Shown piece after piece: positions 1 to 9,098 of a stretch of DNA of 64,000 bases; position 1 is the stretch's first letter; each line of letters begins with the position of its first letter. The stretch spans positions 1 through 64,000 of the forward strand of contig JAJBVG010000019.1 in the NCBI GenBank assembly GCA_020859945.1, written 5' to 3'. Made by a program: the position numbers and the translations under genes. This DNA is from Clostridiales bacterium (GTDB lineage: Bacteria > Bacillota > Clostridia > Oscillospirales > Oscillospiraceae). Below the pieces are notes generated by a model. It had not been told where the DNA came from and did not search any database. It was given only the letters and a program-made list of their open reading frames with translations.

Positions 1-2
1 AC

Positions 3-1151
3 TTAAAGGAACACAAGCTGACCCCCAAGACCTACACCGCCCCCAAGGAGCTGGTTTACGCCGGCATCGACGCGGTGGAGCCGGTGCCCTGCACCGCCGA
101 GGGGACGGCGGACGGCTGCACCCTGGTCATCCGGGTGGGGGAGGCGCTGCACTGCATCCACCCGGACTACCTGGTGGAGATGCAGACCAAGCGCCGCCAG
201 GCCCCCGCGCCCCGGCGGAAGGCCGCCCCCAAACCGGCGGCTGCCCCGGAGGTGGACTGCGTGGCCATCGACTTTGAGACCGCCACCCGGGAGATGGACA
301 GCGCCTGCTCCCTGGGCGTGGCGGTGGTCCGGGGGCTGGAGGTGGTGGACACCTGGTATCACCTCATCCAGCCGCCAGAGAACCGCTACGAGGAGGGCAA
401 CGTCCGGGTCCACGGCATCACCCCCGCCCAGACCGCCGACCAGCCCACATTGGACGAGCTTTGGCCGGAGCTGCGCCGGTTCTTCGACGGGACGCTGGTG
501 CTGGCCCACAACGCCCGGTTTGACGTGGGGGTACTGCGCAAGAGCCTCTCCCAGTCAGACGGCATCCCCAACTTCCGCTATGCGGACACCCTGCAAATGG
601 TGAAGAACGTGGTGCCGGGACGACACGGGCTGGACGCCTGCTGTGACTACTTCGGCATCTCCCTGGCGCACCACCACAACGCCCTGGACGACGCGGTGGC
701 CTGCGCGGAGATCGCCATTCGCTGCGCAAAGCTGGCTGGGTGCGCCAGCGTCCGGGACTGCCTGCGCCAGCGGCGGCTGAACACCACCGATTTCCACCGT
801 AAGCCCTCCACCTACCAGCGCTACGCGGCCAAGGCGGTGCGGCTCTCCGACGTGACCGCCACGGTGGAGCAGTTCGACCTGACCCACCCGCTGTATCAGA
901 AAACGGTGGTGTTCACCGGCGACCTGGCCATTGACCGGGCCGAGGCCGTCCAGCGGGCGGTCAACAAGGGCGCGGTGGTCAAGTCCGGCGTTTCCGCAAA
1001 GACGGACGTGCTGGTGGTGGGCCGCCAGGGGCAGTCCGCCGCCGCGCCGGAGAGCACCAAGGAGCGCAAGGCCAGAGAGCTGACCGAGACCGGAAAAGCC
1101 AACATCCGCGTCATGGACGAGGCGGAGTTTATGGCGCTGGTGGGGGAGTGA
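3..1151 (+). CDS. DnaQ/PolC-type 3'-5' exonuclease with C-terminal BRCT-like domain (5'-truncated by window edge)
   Basis: Frame open from window start; DFETATREMDSACSLGVAVV exonuclease motif, later HNALDDAVACAEI; C-terminus VVFTGDLAIDRAEAVQRAVNKGAVVKSGVSAKTDVLVVG is BRCT-like. Confidence 0.8.
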   Translation, partial: LKEHKLTPKTYTAPKELVYAGIDAVEPVPCTAEGTADGCTLVIRVGEALHCIHPDYLVEMQTKRRQAPAPRRKAAPKPAAAPEVDCVAIDFETATREMDSACSLGVAVVRGLEVVDTWYHLIQPPENRYEEGNVRVHGITPAQTADQPTLDELWPELRRFFDGTLVLAHNARFDVGVLRKSLSQSDGIPNFRYADTLQMVKNVVPGRHGLDACCDYFGISLAHHHNALDDAVACAEIAIRCAKLAGCASVRDCLRQRRLNTTDFHRKPSTYQRYAAKAVRLSDVTATVEQFDLTHPLYQKTVVFTGDLAIDRAEAVQRAVNKGAVVKSGVSAKTDVLVVGRQGQSAAAPESTKERKARELTETGKANIRVMDEAEFMALVGE

Positions 1152-1181
1152 CCCACACGCCAAAAATTGAATAGAAACGAC

Positions 1182-1228
1182 ACAGCGCCGTGCAAACCTG
1201 TGAGAAGGTTGCGCGGCGCTGTTTTGGG
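1182..1228. terminator. Intrinsic terminator between exonuclease and ribH (convergent)
   Basis: acagcgccg...cggcgctgt stem followed by gttttgggttgtgttttt. Confidence 0.7.
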
Positions 1229-1236
1229 TTGTGTTT

Positions 1237-1710
1237 TTACATCTGATTCATCAGATTGACCATCTCGATGGCGGAAAGGGCGCAGTCATAGCCCTTGTTG
1301 CCCGCCTTGCTGCCCGCGCGGGCAATGGCCTGCTCGATGTTCTCAGTGGTGATGACGCCGAACAGCACCGGAACCCCCGTGGCCAGCCCCACCTGGGCGA
1401 TGCCCTTGGAGACCTCGTTGCAGACGTAGTCGTAGTGAGAGGTATCTCCCCGGATGACCGCGCCCACGCAGATGACCGCGTCATACTCCCCGGACTGGGC
1501 CATTTTGGAGGCGACGATGGGGATTTCAAAGGCCCCCGGCACCCAGGCGGCGGTGATGTTGTCCTCGTCTACGCCGTGGCGCACCAGGCCGTCCACCGCG
1601 CCGCCCAGCAGCTTGTTCACGATGATCTCGTTGAACCGGGAGGCGATGATGCCCACCTTCATGCCCTTGGGGGCGACGACTTTTCCTTCCAAAACGCGAA
1701 TTTCTTTCAT
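1237..1710 (-). CDS. ribH: 6,7-dimethyl-8-ribityllumazine synthase
   Basis: [45 protein letters not shown] motif; operon context. Confidence 0.95.
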   Translation of the reverse strand: MKEIRVLEGKVVAPKGMKVGIIASRFNEIIVNKLLGGAVDGLVRHGVDEDNITAAWVPGAFEIPIVASKMAQSGEYDAVICVGAVIRGDTSHYDYVCNEVSKGIAQVGLATGVPVLFGVITTENIEQAIARAGSKAGNKGYDCALSAIEMVNLMNQM

Positions 1711-1761
1711 GGTGATTTCCTCCTGAGATTTATAATTGCACATTGCTAATTGCAAATTGGA

Positions 1762-2973
1762 TCAAACTTTGATTTGGGTGAAAATATGCCCCATCTTCTT
1801 TTGTTTTGTTTTCAGATAGAAGGAGTCATACCGCTGGGGCGGCACCTCGATGGGTACCCGCTCCCGAATTTCCAGCCCGAAACCGGACAGCCCATAAACC
1901 TTGTCCGGGTTGTTGGTCAGCAGCCGCAAGGACTTCACCCCCAGGTCGGCCAGAATCTGCGCGCCTACCCAATACTCCCGCAGGTCGGGGGCGAAGCCAA
2001 GACGGACGTTGGCCTCTACCGTGTCCAACCCCTGCTCTTGCAGCTCGTAGGCTTTCAGCTTGTTGATGAGGCCGATTCCCCGGCCCTCCTGCCGCATATA
2101 GAGGACGATGCCCCGCCCTTCCTGTTCCACCTGGGTCATGGCCTGTTGGAGCTGCAAGCCGCAGTCGCACCGGAGGGAACCGAAGGTATCCCCGGTGAGA
2201 CATTCCGAGTGGACCCGGCAGAGGACGTTTTCCCCGTCGCCCAGGTCCCCTTTCACCAGGGCCAGGTGGTGCTCCCCGGTCAGGTCGTTGACGTAGCCGT
2301 AGATTTGGAACTGCCCGTACTGAGTGGGCAGCTTGGCGCACGCCTCCCGGACCACGTGCTTTTCGTGGACCCGCAGGTAGTCCTGGAGGTCGCGGATGGT
2401 GATGACCTTCAGCCCCAGCTCCTTTGCCAGCGCCAGCAGCTCGGTGGTGCGCATCATGGTGCCATCCTCCCGCATGATCTCGCAGCATAGGCCGCACTCC
2501 TCCAGCCCCGCCAGGCGGCACAGGTCCACCGTGGCCTCGGTGTGGCCGCTGCGGGTCAGTACGCCGCCCCGCCGGGCCACCAGCGGGAACACATGACCGG
2601 GACGGCGCAGTTCCTCCGGTTTTGTGGCCGGGTCCACGCACTTGCGGCAGGTGTAGCCCCGTTCGGCGGCGGAGATGCCGGTGGTGGTGTCCACATGGTC
2701 GATGGACACGGTGAAGGCGGTGGAGTGGTTGTCGGTGTTCACCTTGACCATCTGCTCCAGGCCCAGCCGAGCCGCCACCGCCTCGCTCATGGGAGTGCAA
2801 ATCAGTCCTTTGGCGTGGACAGCCATAAAGTTGACATTCTCCGTGGTGGCGAATTGGGCCGCACAGATCATGTCCCCCTCGTTCTCCCGGTCCGGGTCGT
2901 CGATGACGACGATGATGCGCCCAGAGCGCAGGTCGTCCAGCGCCTGGTCGATGGTGTTGTATTCCTGTTCCAT
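1762..2973 (-). CDS. ribBA: Bifunctional 3,4-dihydroxy-2-butanone-4-phosphate synthase / GTP cyclohydrolase II
   Basis: [17 protein letters not shown] (RibB) and [18 protein letters not shown] (RibA) motifs. Confidence 0.96.
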   Translation of the reverse strand: MEQEYNTIDQALDDLRSGRIIVVIDDPDRENEGDMICAAQFATTENVNFMAVHAKGLICTPMSEAVAARLGLEQMVKVNTDNHSTAFTVSIDHVDTTTGISAAERGYTCRKCVDPATKPEELRRPGHVFPLVARRGGVLTRSGHTEATVDLCRLAGLEECGLCCEIMREDGTMMRTTELLALAKELGLKVITIRDLQDYLRVHEKHVVREACAKLPTQYGQFQIYGYVNDLTGEHHLALVKGDLGDGENVLCRVHSECLTGDTFGSLRCDCGLQLQQAMTQVEQEGRGIVLYMRQEGRGIGLINKLKAYELQEQGLDTVEANVRLGFAPDLREYWVGAQILADLGVKSLRLLTNNPDKVYGLSGFGLEIRERVPIEVPPQRYDSFYLKTKQKKMGHIFTQIKV

Positions 2974-2991
2974 AAAACTCCCTCGTTTCCG

Positions 2992-3642
2992 TCAAAATCC
3001 GTATTGCTTCAAAAAATCCATGGTCAGCGCGCTTTCCGCCGGGGGAGCGGCTGGCTGCCGGTTCAGCAGCTTTTCCACGTACTTTCCCACGATGTCCGTC
3101 TCCAGGTTGACCACGTCCCCCGGCTTTTTCATCAGGAGGGTGGTCTCCGCCCCGGTGTGGGGGATGATGGACACCTGAAAGTCCCGCTCCGTCACCTCCG
3201 CTACGGTCAGGCTGACGCCGTCAATGGCGATGGAGCCCTTCTCCACCACCAGCCGCAAAATCTCTGCCCCGGCGCGAATTTTGACCCAGACGGCGTTTTC
3301 CTCCCGCCGCAGGGCGGCGATGGTTCCGGTGCCGTCGATGTGTCCGGCCACCATATGTCCCCCAAAGCGCCCATCCGCGGGCATAGCCCGCTCTAAATTC
3401 ACCAGGTCGCCGGGGTGACAGCTTCCCAAGCTGCTGCGGCGGGCGGTCTCGGCCATGATGTCCGCCGTGAAGCCCTCCGGCCCCAGGGCGATGACTGTCA
3501 GGCACACGCCGTTCACGGCGATACTGTCGCCGATCTTCGTCCCCTCCAGCACCTTTTTGGCTCGAATGGATAGCTGCCCGGAGACGCCGCTCAGCGTCAG
3601 CCGCCGGACGCTGCCCAATTCCTCAATCAGTCCTGTAAACAT
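2992..3642 (-). CDS. ribE: Riboflavin synthase alpha subunit
   Basis: MFTGLIEELG start and duplicated lumazine-binding domains. Confidence 0.95.
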   Translation of the reverse strand: MFTGLIEELGSVRRLTLSGVSGQLSIRAKKVLEGTKIGDSIAVNGVCLTVIALGPEGFTADIMAETARRSSLGSCHPGDLVNLERAMPADGRFGGHMVAGHIDGTGTIAALRREENAVWVKIRAGAEILRLVVEKGSIAIDGVSLTVAEVTERDFQVSIIPHTGAETTLLMKKPGDVVNLETDIVGKYVEKLLNRQPAAPPAESALTMDFLKQYGF

Positions 3643-4736
3643 CCTCTGTTCTCCTTCACCCGGTAATCCAGCAGCAGGTCCTCCCCGATTTGGGAGACCT
3701 CCGCCAACTCCAGTCGCCACGCCTCATCCGGCAGGACCACGCCAGCCCCCTCCACTGGGGACTTGCCGCCCCCACCGAACAGCTTGGGGGCCACAAACGC
3801 CTTGACCTCCCGGACGATGCCCGCCCGGAGCGCGCTCTCGTTGAGAGTGCCGCCGCCCTCCAGCAAAACGCTGTCGATACCCATCGCCCCCAGCGCCCGC
3901 ATCAGCGTTGTTAGATTTACTTTCCCGTCGTCGGCAGGGCAGGGGAGTACCTGCACTCCCAATTTTTCCAGCGTTGCCTGTTTCGCCGGGTCAGGGCTGC
4001 CACCGCAGGCCACGATGGTCCTGTATTGACCGGCGGTGTTGCAGATTTGGCTGTCCAGCGGGATACGCAGGCAGCTGTCGCAGATAATGCGAACCGGGCT
4101 GCGTTTGCCCTCCAGACGCACGTTCAGCAGAGGGTCGTCTGCCAAGACGGTGCCAATCCCCGCCAAAATGCCGGAGTAAGCAGTCCGCAGTTCCTGCACC
4201 TTCTGCCGGGCTGGTTCCCCGGTGATCCACTTGGAGGCCCCGGTGCGGGTGGCGATTTTGCCGTCCGCTGTCATGGCGTATTTCATCACCACATAGGGGG
4301 TTTTGGTGGTGATATAGTGGAAAAACACCGGGTTCAGCCGGTCGCACTCCTCCCGCAGAAAGTCCTCTGTCACCTGGACACCGTGTTCCCGGAGGATCTG
4401 CACGCCCTTGCCCGCTACCAGCGGGTTGGGGTCCCGGGAGCCGATAAACACCCGTGCAATGCCGCTCTCCAGAATCGCCTGGGTGCAGGGGGGCTGCCGC
4501 CCGTAGTGGCAGCAAGGTTCCAGCGTCACGTACATCGTTGCTCCTTGGGCGCTCTCCCGGAGGGAGGCCAGGGCGCTGCGCTCCGCGTGGAATCCGCCGT
4601 ATTTGGCGTGATAACCCTCCCCGATGATGCGCCCATCTTTCACGATGACCGCCCCCACCAGGGGGTTGGGATTGGTCCAGCCGGCGCCCCGCCGGGCAAG
4701 GTCGATGGCCCGGCGCATAAAATCCTGGTCTGTCAT
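3627..4736 (-). CDS. ribD: Bifunctional diaminohydroxyphosphoribosylaminopyrimidine deaminase / 5-amino-6-(5-phosphoribosylamino)uracil reductase
   Basis: HAERSAL...TLEPCCHYGRQPPCT deaminase motif plus C-terminal reductase. Confidence 0.95.
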   Translation of the reverse strand: MTDQDFMRRAIDLARRGAGWTNPNPLVGAVIVKDGRIIGEGYHAKYGGFHAERSALASLRESAQGATMYVTLEPCCHYGRQPPCTQAILESGIARVFIGSRDPNPLVAGKGVQILREHGVQVTEDFLREECDRLNPVFFHYITTKTPYVVMKYAMTADGKIATRTGASKWITGEPARQKVQELRTAYSGILAGIGTVLADDPLLNVRLEGKRSPVRIICDSCLRIPLDSQICNTAGQYRTIVACGGSPDPAKQATLEKLGVQVLPCPADDGKVNLTTLMRALGAMGIDSVLLEGGGTLNESALRAGIVREVKAFVAPKLFGGGGKSPVEGAGVVLPDEAWRLELAEVSQIGEDLLLDYRVKENRGCLQD

Positions 4737-4808
4737 GGCTTCCCGCCTTTCATTTAAAAATGCACAGCACGATTAGGGCGATACTGCGCTAGTATCCCCA
4801 CCGGCGCA

Positions 4809-4848
4809 CAAAAAACGCGCCCCGTGGGAAACTGCTCCACAGGGCGCG
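4809..4848 (-). terminator. Rho-independent terminator in the ribD leader (likely riboswitch expression platform)
   Basis: Minus strand: cgcgccctgtgg-agcagttt-cccacggggcgcg-tttttt. Confidence 0.8.
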
Positions 4849-4974
4849 CCGGTTCGCATAAGCTAACTTTCGCTGCGTTACTGAAACAAAAAGGCTCTGA
4901 AATGGCATCCCATCCCAGAGCGCGGACTGTCTCCCACCCCACCCGATGACACAGGAAAAGGGGAGCGCGGTCAC

Positions 4975-5086
4975 TTTCTTCTTTCATCCAGACTATACTG
5001 TCGGCTCCGGAGTTTCACCGGATCATGCCTCTCGGCTCGCGGGCTGTACCGCCGGTAGGGACTTGCACCCTGCCCTGAAGAATTAT
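4975..5086 (-). promoter_or_regulatory. FMN riboswitch (RFN element)
   Basis: Minus strand: cttcagggcagggtgcaagtccctaccggcggtacagcccgcgagcc...ccggtgaaactccggagccgacagtatagtctggatg; lies upstream of rib operon. Confidence 0.95.
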
Positions 5087-5102
5087 TCCGTTCACATATA
5101 GC

Positions 5103-5131
5103 ATTATACGCCGTCAGGAGCCGCTTGTAAA
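5103..5131 (-). promoter_or_regulatory. Sigma-A-like promoter of the rib operon
   Basis: Minus strand TTTACA - 17 nt - TATAAT just upstream of the RFN element. Confidence 0.7.
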
Positions 5132-5164
5132 CCCCAAAACGGATAAAAATATAAAAAATAAAGA

Positions 5165-5193
5165 TTGACAACCGCCGCAGGGTGTGCTATAGT
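5165..5193 (+). promoter_or_regulatory. Sigma-A-like promoter upstream of rpmG-secE-nusG
   Basis: TTGACA - 17 nt - TATAGT. Confidence 0.75.
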
Positions 5194-5382
5194 AATTACA
5201 CCTGCGGGAAAGCGGTTTTGTCGTTATGGGTTTTTTAGCCCATATCCTCCCTTTCCAGGCCCCAAGCAGACCACGCAGGGAGGCAGAACCCATTGCCGAA
5301 CCCCTTTTAATCATTGTCGCAGGGAGTTCCTGCGGAAATTTGCGCCGGAGTTCGACAGTACCAGCCTGTTTCAGGTCAATCT

Positions 5383-5404
5383 GCCGGAGGTCCGGCGTTT
5401 TATT
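5383..5404 (+). terminator. Candidate attenuator in rpmG leader
   Basis: gccgg-aggt-ccggc-gttttattt; upstream alternative arm CGCCGGA at 5343-5349. Confidence 0.45.
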
Positions 5405-5449
5405 TGACCGGTAGGAAACAGAGCCCACAAACCTAAGGAGGTGCCGAAT

Positions 5450-5620
5450 ATGGCCAAAGCAAAAGGCGTTGCGCGTGTGAAGGTCACGCTCCGCTGCAGC
5501 GAATGCAAGCAGAGAAACTACAACACCATGAAAAACAAGAAGAATACCCCTGACCGCCTGAAGATGAAGAAGTATTGCCCCTTCTGCAAGAAGCACACGG
5601 AACACACGGAAACCAAGTAA
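5450..5620 (+). CDS. rpmG: 50S ribosomal protein L33
   Basis: Below ORF-track cutoff; translates [58 protein letters not shown] aaggaggtg. Confidence 0.93.
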   Translation: MAKAKGVARVKVTLRCSECKQRNYNTMKNKKNTPDRLKMKKYCPFCKKHTEHTETK

Positions 5621-5650
5621 GTGTGCGATTGACAAGGAAAGGTGCGTATC

Positions 5651-5926
5651 ATGGCAAAAAAAGCAAAAGAACCCAAGACTAAGGTTGACAAAAACAGGAA
5701 GGGAAAGAAGCCTAACTGGTTTGTCCGCCATTGGCGTTCTCTGAAAAACTGGGCCCATGAAACCAAGCTGGAGCTGAAAAAAGTCCACTGGCCCAAGCGC
5801 AACGAACTGTTCAAGGCGTGCGCGGCGGTGCTGGTGTGCATCCTGGTCGTGGGCGTGTTCGTCTGGGTGCTGGACGCGGTGGCCGCTGCGGTCATCAACG
5901 CTCTGCTCCACCTGTTCCAGGGCTGA
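5651..5926 (+). CDS. secE: Preprotein translocase subunit SecE
   Basis: Small single-TM protein with WPKRNEL motif between rpmG and nusG. Confidence 0.9.
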   Translation: MAKKAKEPKTKVDKNRKGKKPNWFVRHWRSLKNWAHETKLELKKVHWPKRNELFKACAAVLVCILVVGVFVWVLDAVAAAVINALLHLFQG

Positions 5927-5937
5927 GGTAGACCGAC

Positions 5938-6465
5938 ATGGCTGAAACAGCGAAGTGGTATGTGGTCCACACGTATTCCGGGTACGAGAACACGGTGGCC
6001 AGCACGATTACCAAGCATGTCGATAACCGCAATCTGCGCGACCTGATCCAGCAGGTCGAGATCCCCATGGAAACCGTCACCGAGATCACCGACAACGGCC
6101 CCAAAACCGTGGAGCGTAAGACGTTCCCCGGCTATGTGCTGGTGAAGATGATTTTGACCGACGAGACCTGGCACATCGTCCGCAACATCCGCGGCGTGAC
6201 GGGCTTTGTTGGCTCCGGTAACAAGGCCATCCCTCTGACCGATGAAGAGATCAAGGCGATGGGCATGGAAAAACACGAGATTTCCGTGGGCTACAACGTT
6301 GGCGACAGCGTGAAAATCACAGGCGGGGCGCTTTCGTCCTTCCTGGGTGTGGTGGAAGAGGTCGATGTGGACCGGGAGAAGGTCCGCGTTGTTGTGTCCA
6401 TGTTTGGCCGGGAGACCCCGGTGGAGCTGGACCTGGACCAGGTGGAGCTGATCCAAGAGGACTGA
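5938..6465 (+). CDS. nusG: Transcription termination/antitermination protein NusG
   Basis: [17 protein letters not shown]-terminus and C-terminal KOW domain. Confidence 0.96.
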   Translation: MAETAKWYVVHTYSGYENTVASTITKHVDNRNLRDLIQQVEIPMETVTEITDNGPKTVERKTFPGYVLVKMILTDETWHIVRNIRGVTGFVGSGNKAIPLTDEEIKAMGMEKHEISVGYNVGDSVKITGGALSSFLGVVEEVDVDREKVRVVVSMFGRETPVELDLDQVELIQED

Positions 6466-6517
6466 CCCCAACCGCCGCAACACACAAGAGTTTGAAAATA
6501 TTAAGGAGGTATTCCTC

Positions 6518-6955
6518 GTGGCACCTGCGAAAAAGAAGAAAATCACCGGCTATGTGAAATTGCAGATTCCCGCCGGCAAAGCGACTCCTGCTCCCCCTGT
6601 CGGCCCCGCTCTGGGCCAGCACGGTGTGAACATCGCCGCATTCACCAAAGAGTTTAACGAGCGCACCAAGAAGGACGTGGGCATGATCATCCCGGTCATC
6701 ATCACCGTCTACGCTGACCGCTCCTTCACCTTTGTGACCAAGACCCCCCCTGCCGCCGTTCTCATCAAGAAGGCGTGCAACATCGAGACCGGCTCCGGCG
6801 TGCCCAACAAGACCAAGGTCGCTACCATCAGCAAGGCCGACGTGCAGAAGATCGCCGAGACCAAGATGCCCGACCTGAACGCTGCCTCTCTGGAGGCCGC
6901 CATGTCCATGATCGCCGGCACCGCCCGTTCCATGGGCGTCGTCGTGGGCGACTAA
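6518..6955 (+). CDS. rplK: 50S ribosomal protein L11
   Basis: [26 protein letters not shown]. Confidence 0.97.
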   Translation: MAPAKKKKITGYVKLQIPAGKATPAPPVGPALGQHGVNIAAFTKEFNERTKKDVGMIIPVIITVYADRSFTFVTKTPPAAVLIKKACNIETGSGVPNKTKVATISKADVQKIAETKMPDLNAASLEAAMSMIAGTARSMGVVVGD

Positions 6956-6970
6956 GGAGGTATGTGATCT

Positions 6971-7657
6971 ATGGGTAAGAAATACAACGACAGCCTGAAG
7001 CTGATTGAAAAAGGCAATCTTTACGATACCAACGAGGCCCTGGACTTGGTCTGCAAGACCGCCAAGGCGAAGTTTGACGAGACCGTCGAGCTGCACCTGA
7101 AGCTGGGCGTTGATGGTCGTCACGCCGACCAGCAGGTCCGCGGCGCCATCGTGCTGCCCAACGGCACCGGCAAGAGCGTCCGCGTTCTGGTCTTTGCCAA
7201 GGACGCCCAGGCCGACGCCGCCCGGGAAGCCGGCGCGGACTACGTGGGCGACATGGACCTGGTGGAGAAGATCCAGAAAGAGAACTGGTTCGACTTCGAC
7301 GTGGTCATCGCCACCCCCGACATGATGCGTTTCGTGGGCCGTCTGGGTCGTCTGCTCGGCCCCAAGGGTCTGATGCCCTCTCCCAAGTCCGGCACTGTCA
7401 CCCCCGACGCGGCCAAGGCCGTCCGGGATGCCAAGGCCGGTAAGGTCGAGTACCGTCTGGACAAGACCAACATCATCCACTGCCCCATCGGTAAGGTCTC
7501 CTTCGGCACCGAGAAGCTCCAGGAGAACTTCGACGCCCTGGTGGGCGCGGTCATCAAGGCCAAGCCCGCCGCCGCCCGCGGCCAGTATATCCGCACTTGC
7601 ACCGTGGCCTCCACCATGGGCCCCGGCGTCAAGGTGAACCCCGCCAAGTTGGGCTGA
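6971..7657 (+). CDS. rplA: 50S ribosomal protein L1
   Basis: Canonical L1 motifs including LPNGTGK and [16 protein letters not shown]. Confidence 0.97.
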   Translation: MGKKYNDSLKLIEKGNLYDTNEALDLVCKTAKAKFDETVELHLKLGVDGRHADQQVRGAIVLPNGTGKSVRVLVFAKDAQADAAREAGADYVGDMDLVEKIQKENWFDFDVVIATPDMMRFVGRLGRLLGPKGLMPSPKSGTVTPDAAKAVRDAKAGKVEYRLDKTNIIHCPIGKVSFGTEKLQENFDALVGAVIKAKPAAARGQYIRTCTVASTMGPGVKVNPAKLG

Positions 7658-7670
7658 TTTTGTCCAACTG

Positions 7671-7838
7671 TTTGGGAACCTCTGATTAAATAACTCCCGG
7701 CGTCTGGACGGCTTATTTTGTGCAACTCTTCGTTGCAAAATCTTGAAATCCACAAAGGATTCCTGCGATTTTGCGCCTCGATTTGCGCAAAATCTGCTCG
7801 CCCAGCCATCCAAGGCCATTTAATCAGAGCTTCCTTAG
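7671..7838. mobile_element. MITE-like 168-bp element, copy 1
   Basis: Imperfect TIRs tttgggaacctctgattaaat / atttaatcagagcttccttag; full-length inverted homologue at 30391-30558; no transposase ORF. Confidence 0.75.
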
Positions 7839-7845
7839 CAAAAAT

Positions 7846-7882
7846 CATGGCGGAATGGGTTGACAAAACCCGTTCCGCCATG
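7846..7882. repeat. 16-bp-arm inverted repeat spanning the -35 and spacer of the rplJ promoter
   Basis: catggcggaatgggtt-gacaa-aacccgttccgccatg, one G/T wobble. Confidence 0.8.
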
Positions 7883-7889
7883 CTACAAT
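7860..7889 (+). promoter_or_regulatory. Sigma-A-like promoter for rplJL
   Basis: TTGACA - 18 nt - TACAAT. Confidence 0.7.
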
Positions 7890-7902
7890 ACATTTTGCGT
7901 TC

Positions 7903-8020
7903 AAAGACAGCAGGTTCGTGAGATCAATGGCTTGTCCGCCTGCCGAGAGTGCATCAAGACATCCCTGTTTTGCTGCTTACTGTCCTCCTGTCTTTTGACG
8001 CGGAGGATTTTCTTTTTGTG
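7903..8020 (+). promoter_or_regulatory. Ribosomal protein L10 leader
   Basis: aaagacagcaggttcgtgagatcaatggcttgtccgcctgccgag architecture immediately upstream of rplJ. Confidence 0.8.
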
Positions 8021-8034
8021 AGGTGAAATCAATC

Positions 8035-8565
8035 ATGCCTAACGCAAAGGTTCTGGAGTCCAAGAAGGCCGTCGTCGCCGCCCTGGAGGAACAGCTCAAG
8101 AGCGCCCAGTCCGGCGTGCTGGTGGATTACTCCGGTATCACCGTGGAGCAGGACACCGAGTTGCGTAATATCGCTCGTCAGGCCGGTGTTTCCTACGCTG
8201 TGGTGAAGAACACCATGGTGCGCCGCGCCCTGGACGACGCTGGTCTGTCCGCCCTGGACGATGTGCTGCACGGCAACACGTCCTTGGCCACCGGCACGGA
8301 GGACCCCATCGCTCCCATCAAGGTCATTGCTGACTATGCCCAAAAGATGGGTGACGACAAGTTCCACATCAAGGCTGCTTTCATGGAAGGCAAGGTGCTG
8401 TCTGACGCCGAGATCGCGCAGATGTCCACGCTGTCCTCCAAGAAGGATCTGCAAGCCCAGGTTATGGGTACCCTGCTGGCTCCCATCTCCAGCCTGGCCG
8501 CTGTCATCGCCGCCATCGCCGAGAGCAAGGGCGGTTCCGCAGAGGAGGCCCCCGCTGCCGAATAA
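8035..8565 (+). CDS. rplJ: 50S ribosomal protein L10
   Basis: MPNAKVLESKKAVVAALEEQLKSAQSGVLVDYSGITVEQDTELR. Confidence 0.95.
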   Translation: MPNAKVLESKKAVVAALEEQLKSAQSGVLVDYSGITVEQDTELRNIARQAGVSYAVVKNTMVRRALDDAGLSALDDVLHGNTSLATGTEDPIAPIKVIADYAQKMGDDKFHIKAAFMEGKVLSDAEIAQMSTLSSKKDLQAQVMGTLLAPISSLAAVIAAIAESKGGSAEEAPAAE

Positions 8566-8641
8566 TTCGGCCCACTTTTGCCGGGGAGAGAACATCCCGG
8601 CCACCTACTTTACAATTTACTCTATTTAGGAGGTAATTACC

Positions 8642-9019
8642 ATGTCTGAGAAGATCAATGCTATCGTTGAAGAAGTAAAGGCTCTGTCCGTCCTGGAGCT
8701 GTCCGAGCTGGTCAAGGCTCTGGAGGAGACCTTCGGCGTTTCCGCCGCTGCTATGGCTGCTCCCGCTGCTGGCGCTGCCGCTGCTGAGCCTGTGGAAGAA
8801 AAGACCGAGTTCGACGTCGTCCTGGTTGGCCTGGCTGACCCCAAGGGCAAGATCAAGGTCATCAAGGCTGTCCGCGAGATCACCGGTCTGGGCTTGGCCG
8901 ACGCCAAGGCTGCTGTCGAGAACGCTCCCACCACTCTGAAAGAGGCTGCTTCCAAGGAAGACGCCGATGCGATGAAGGAGAAGGTCGAGGCCGTCGGCGG
9001 CAAGGTCGAGCTGAAGTAA
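8642..9019 (+). CDS. rplL: 50S ribosomal protein L7/L12
   Basis: Ala-rich hinge; [41 protein letters not shown]. Confidence 0.97.
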   Translation: MSEKINAIVEEVKALSVLELSELVKALEETFGVSAAAMAAPAAGAAAAEPVEEKTEFDVVLVGLADPKGKIKVIKAVREITGLGLADAKAAVENAPTTLKEAASKEDADAMKEKVEAVGGKVELK

Positions 9020-9036
9020 GATTTCTATTTCAAAAC

Positions 9037-9073
9037 AAAAGGGGTGGCTGTCGTTTGGCAGTTGCCCCTTTTT
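9037..9073 (+). terminator. Intrinsic terminator after rplL
   Basis: aaaagggg...ccccttttt hairpin. Confidence 0.8.
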
Positions 9074-9098
9074 CGATAATTGTAGAAAGTGTGAAGCT

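Noticed and set aside
4754-4987. Small ORFs between the FMN riboswitch and ribD
   Set aside because: They overlap the terminator and expression platform; no RBS or conservation evidence.
7718-7921. 67-aa [19 protein letters not shown]... shared with 30245..30511
   Set aside because: Similarity comes from the shared MITE-like DNA; reading frame ends differ and run into flanking sequence, so it is not treated as a gene.
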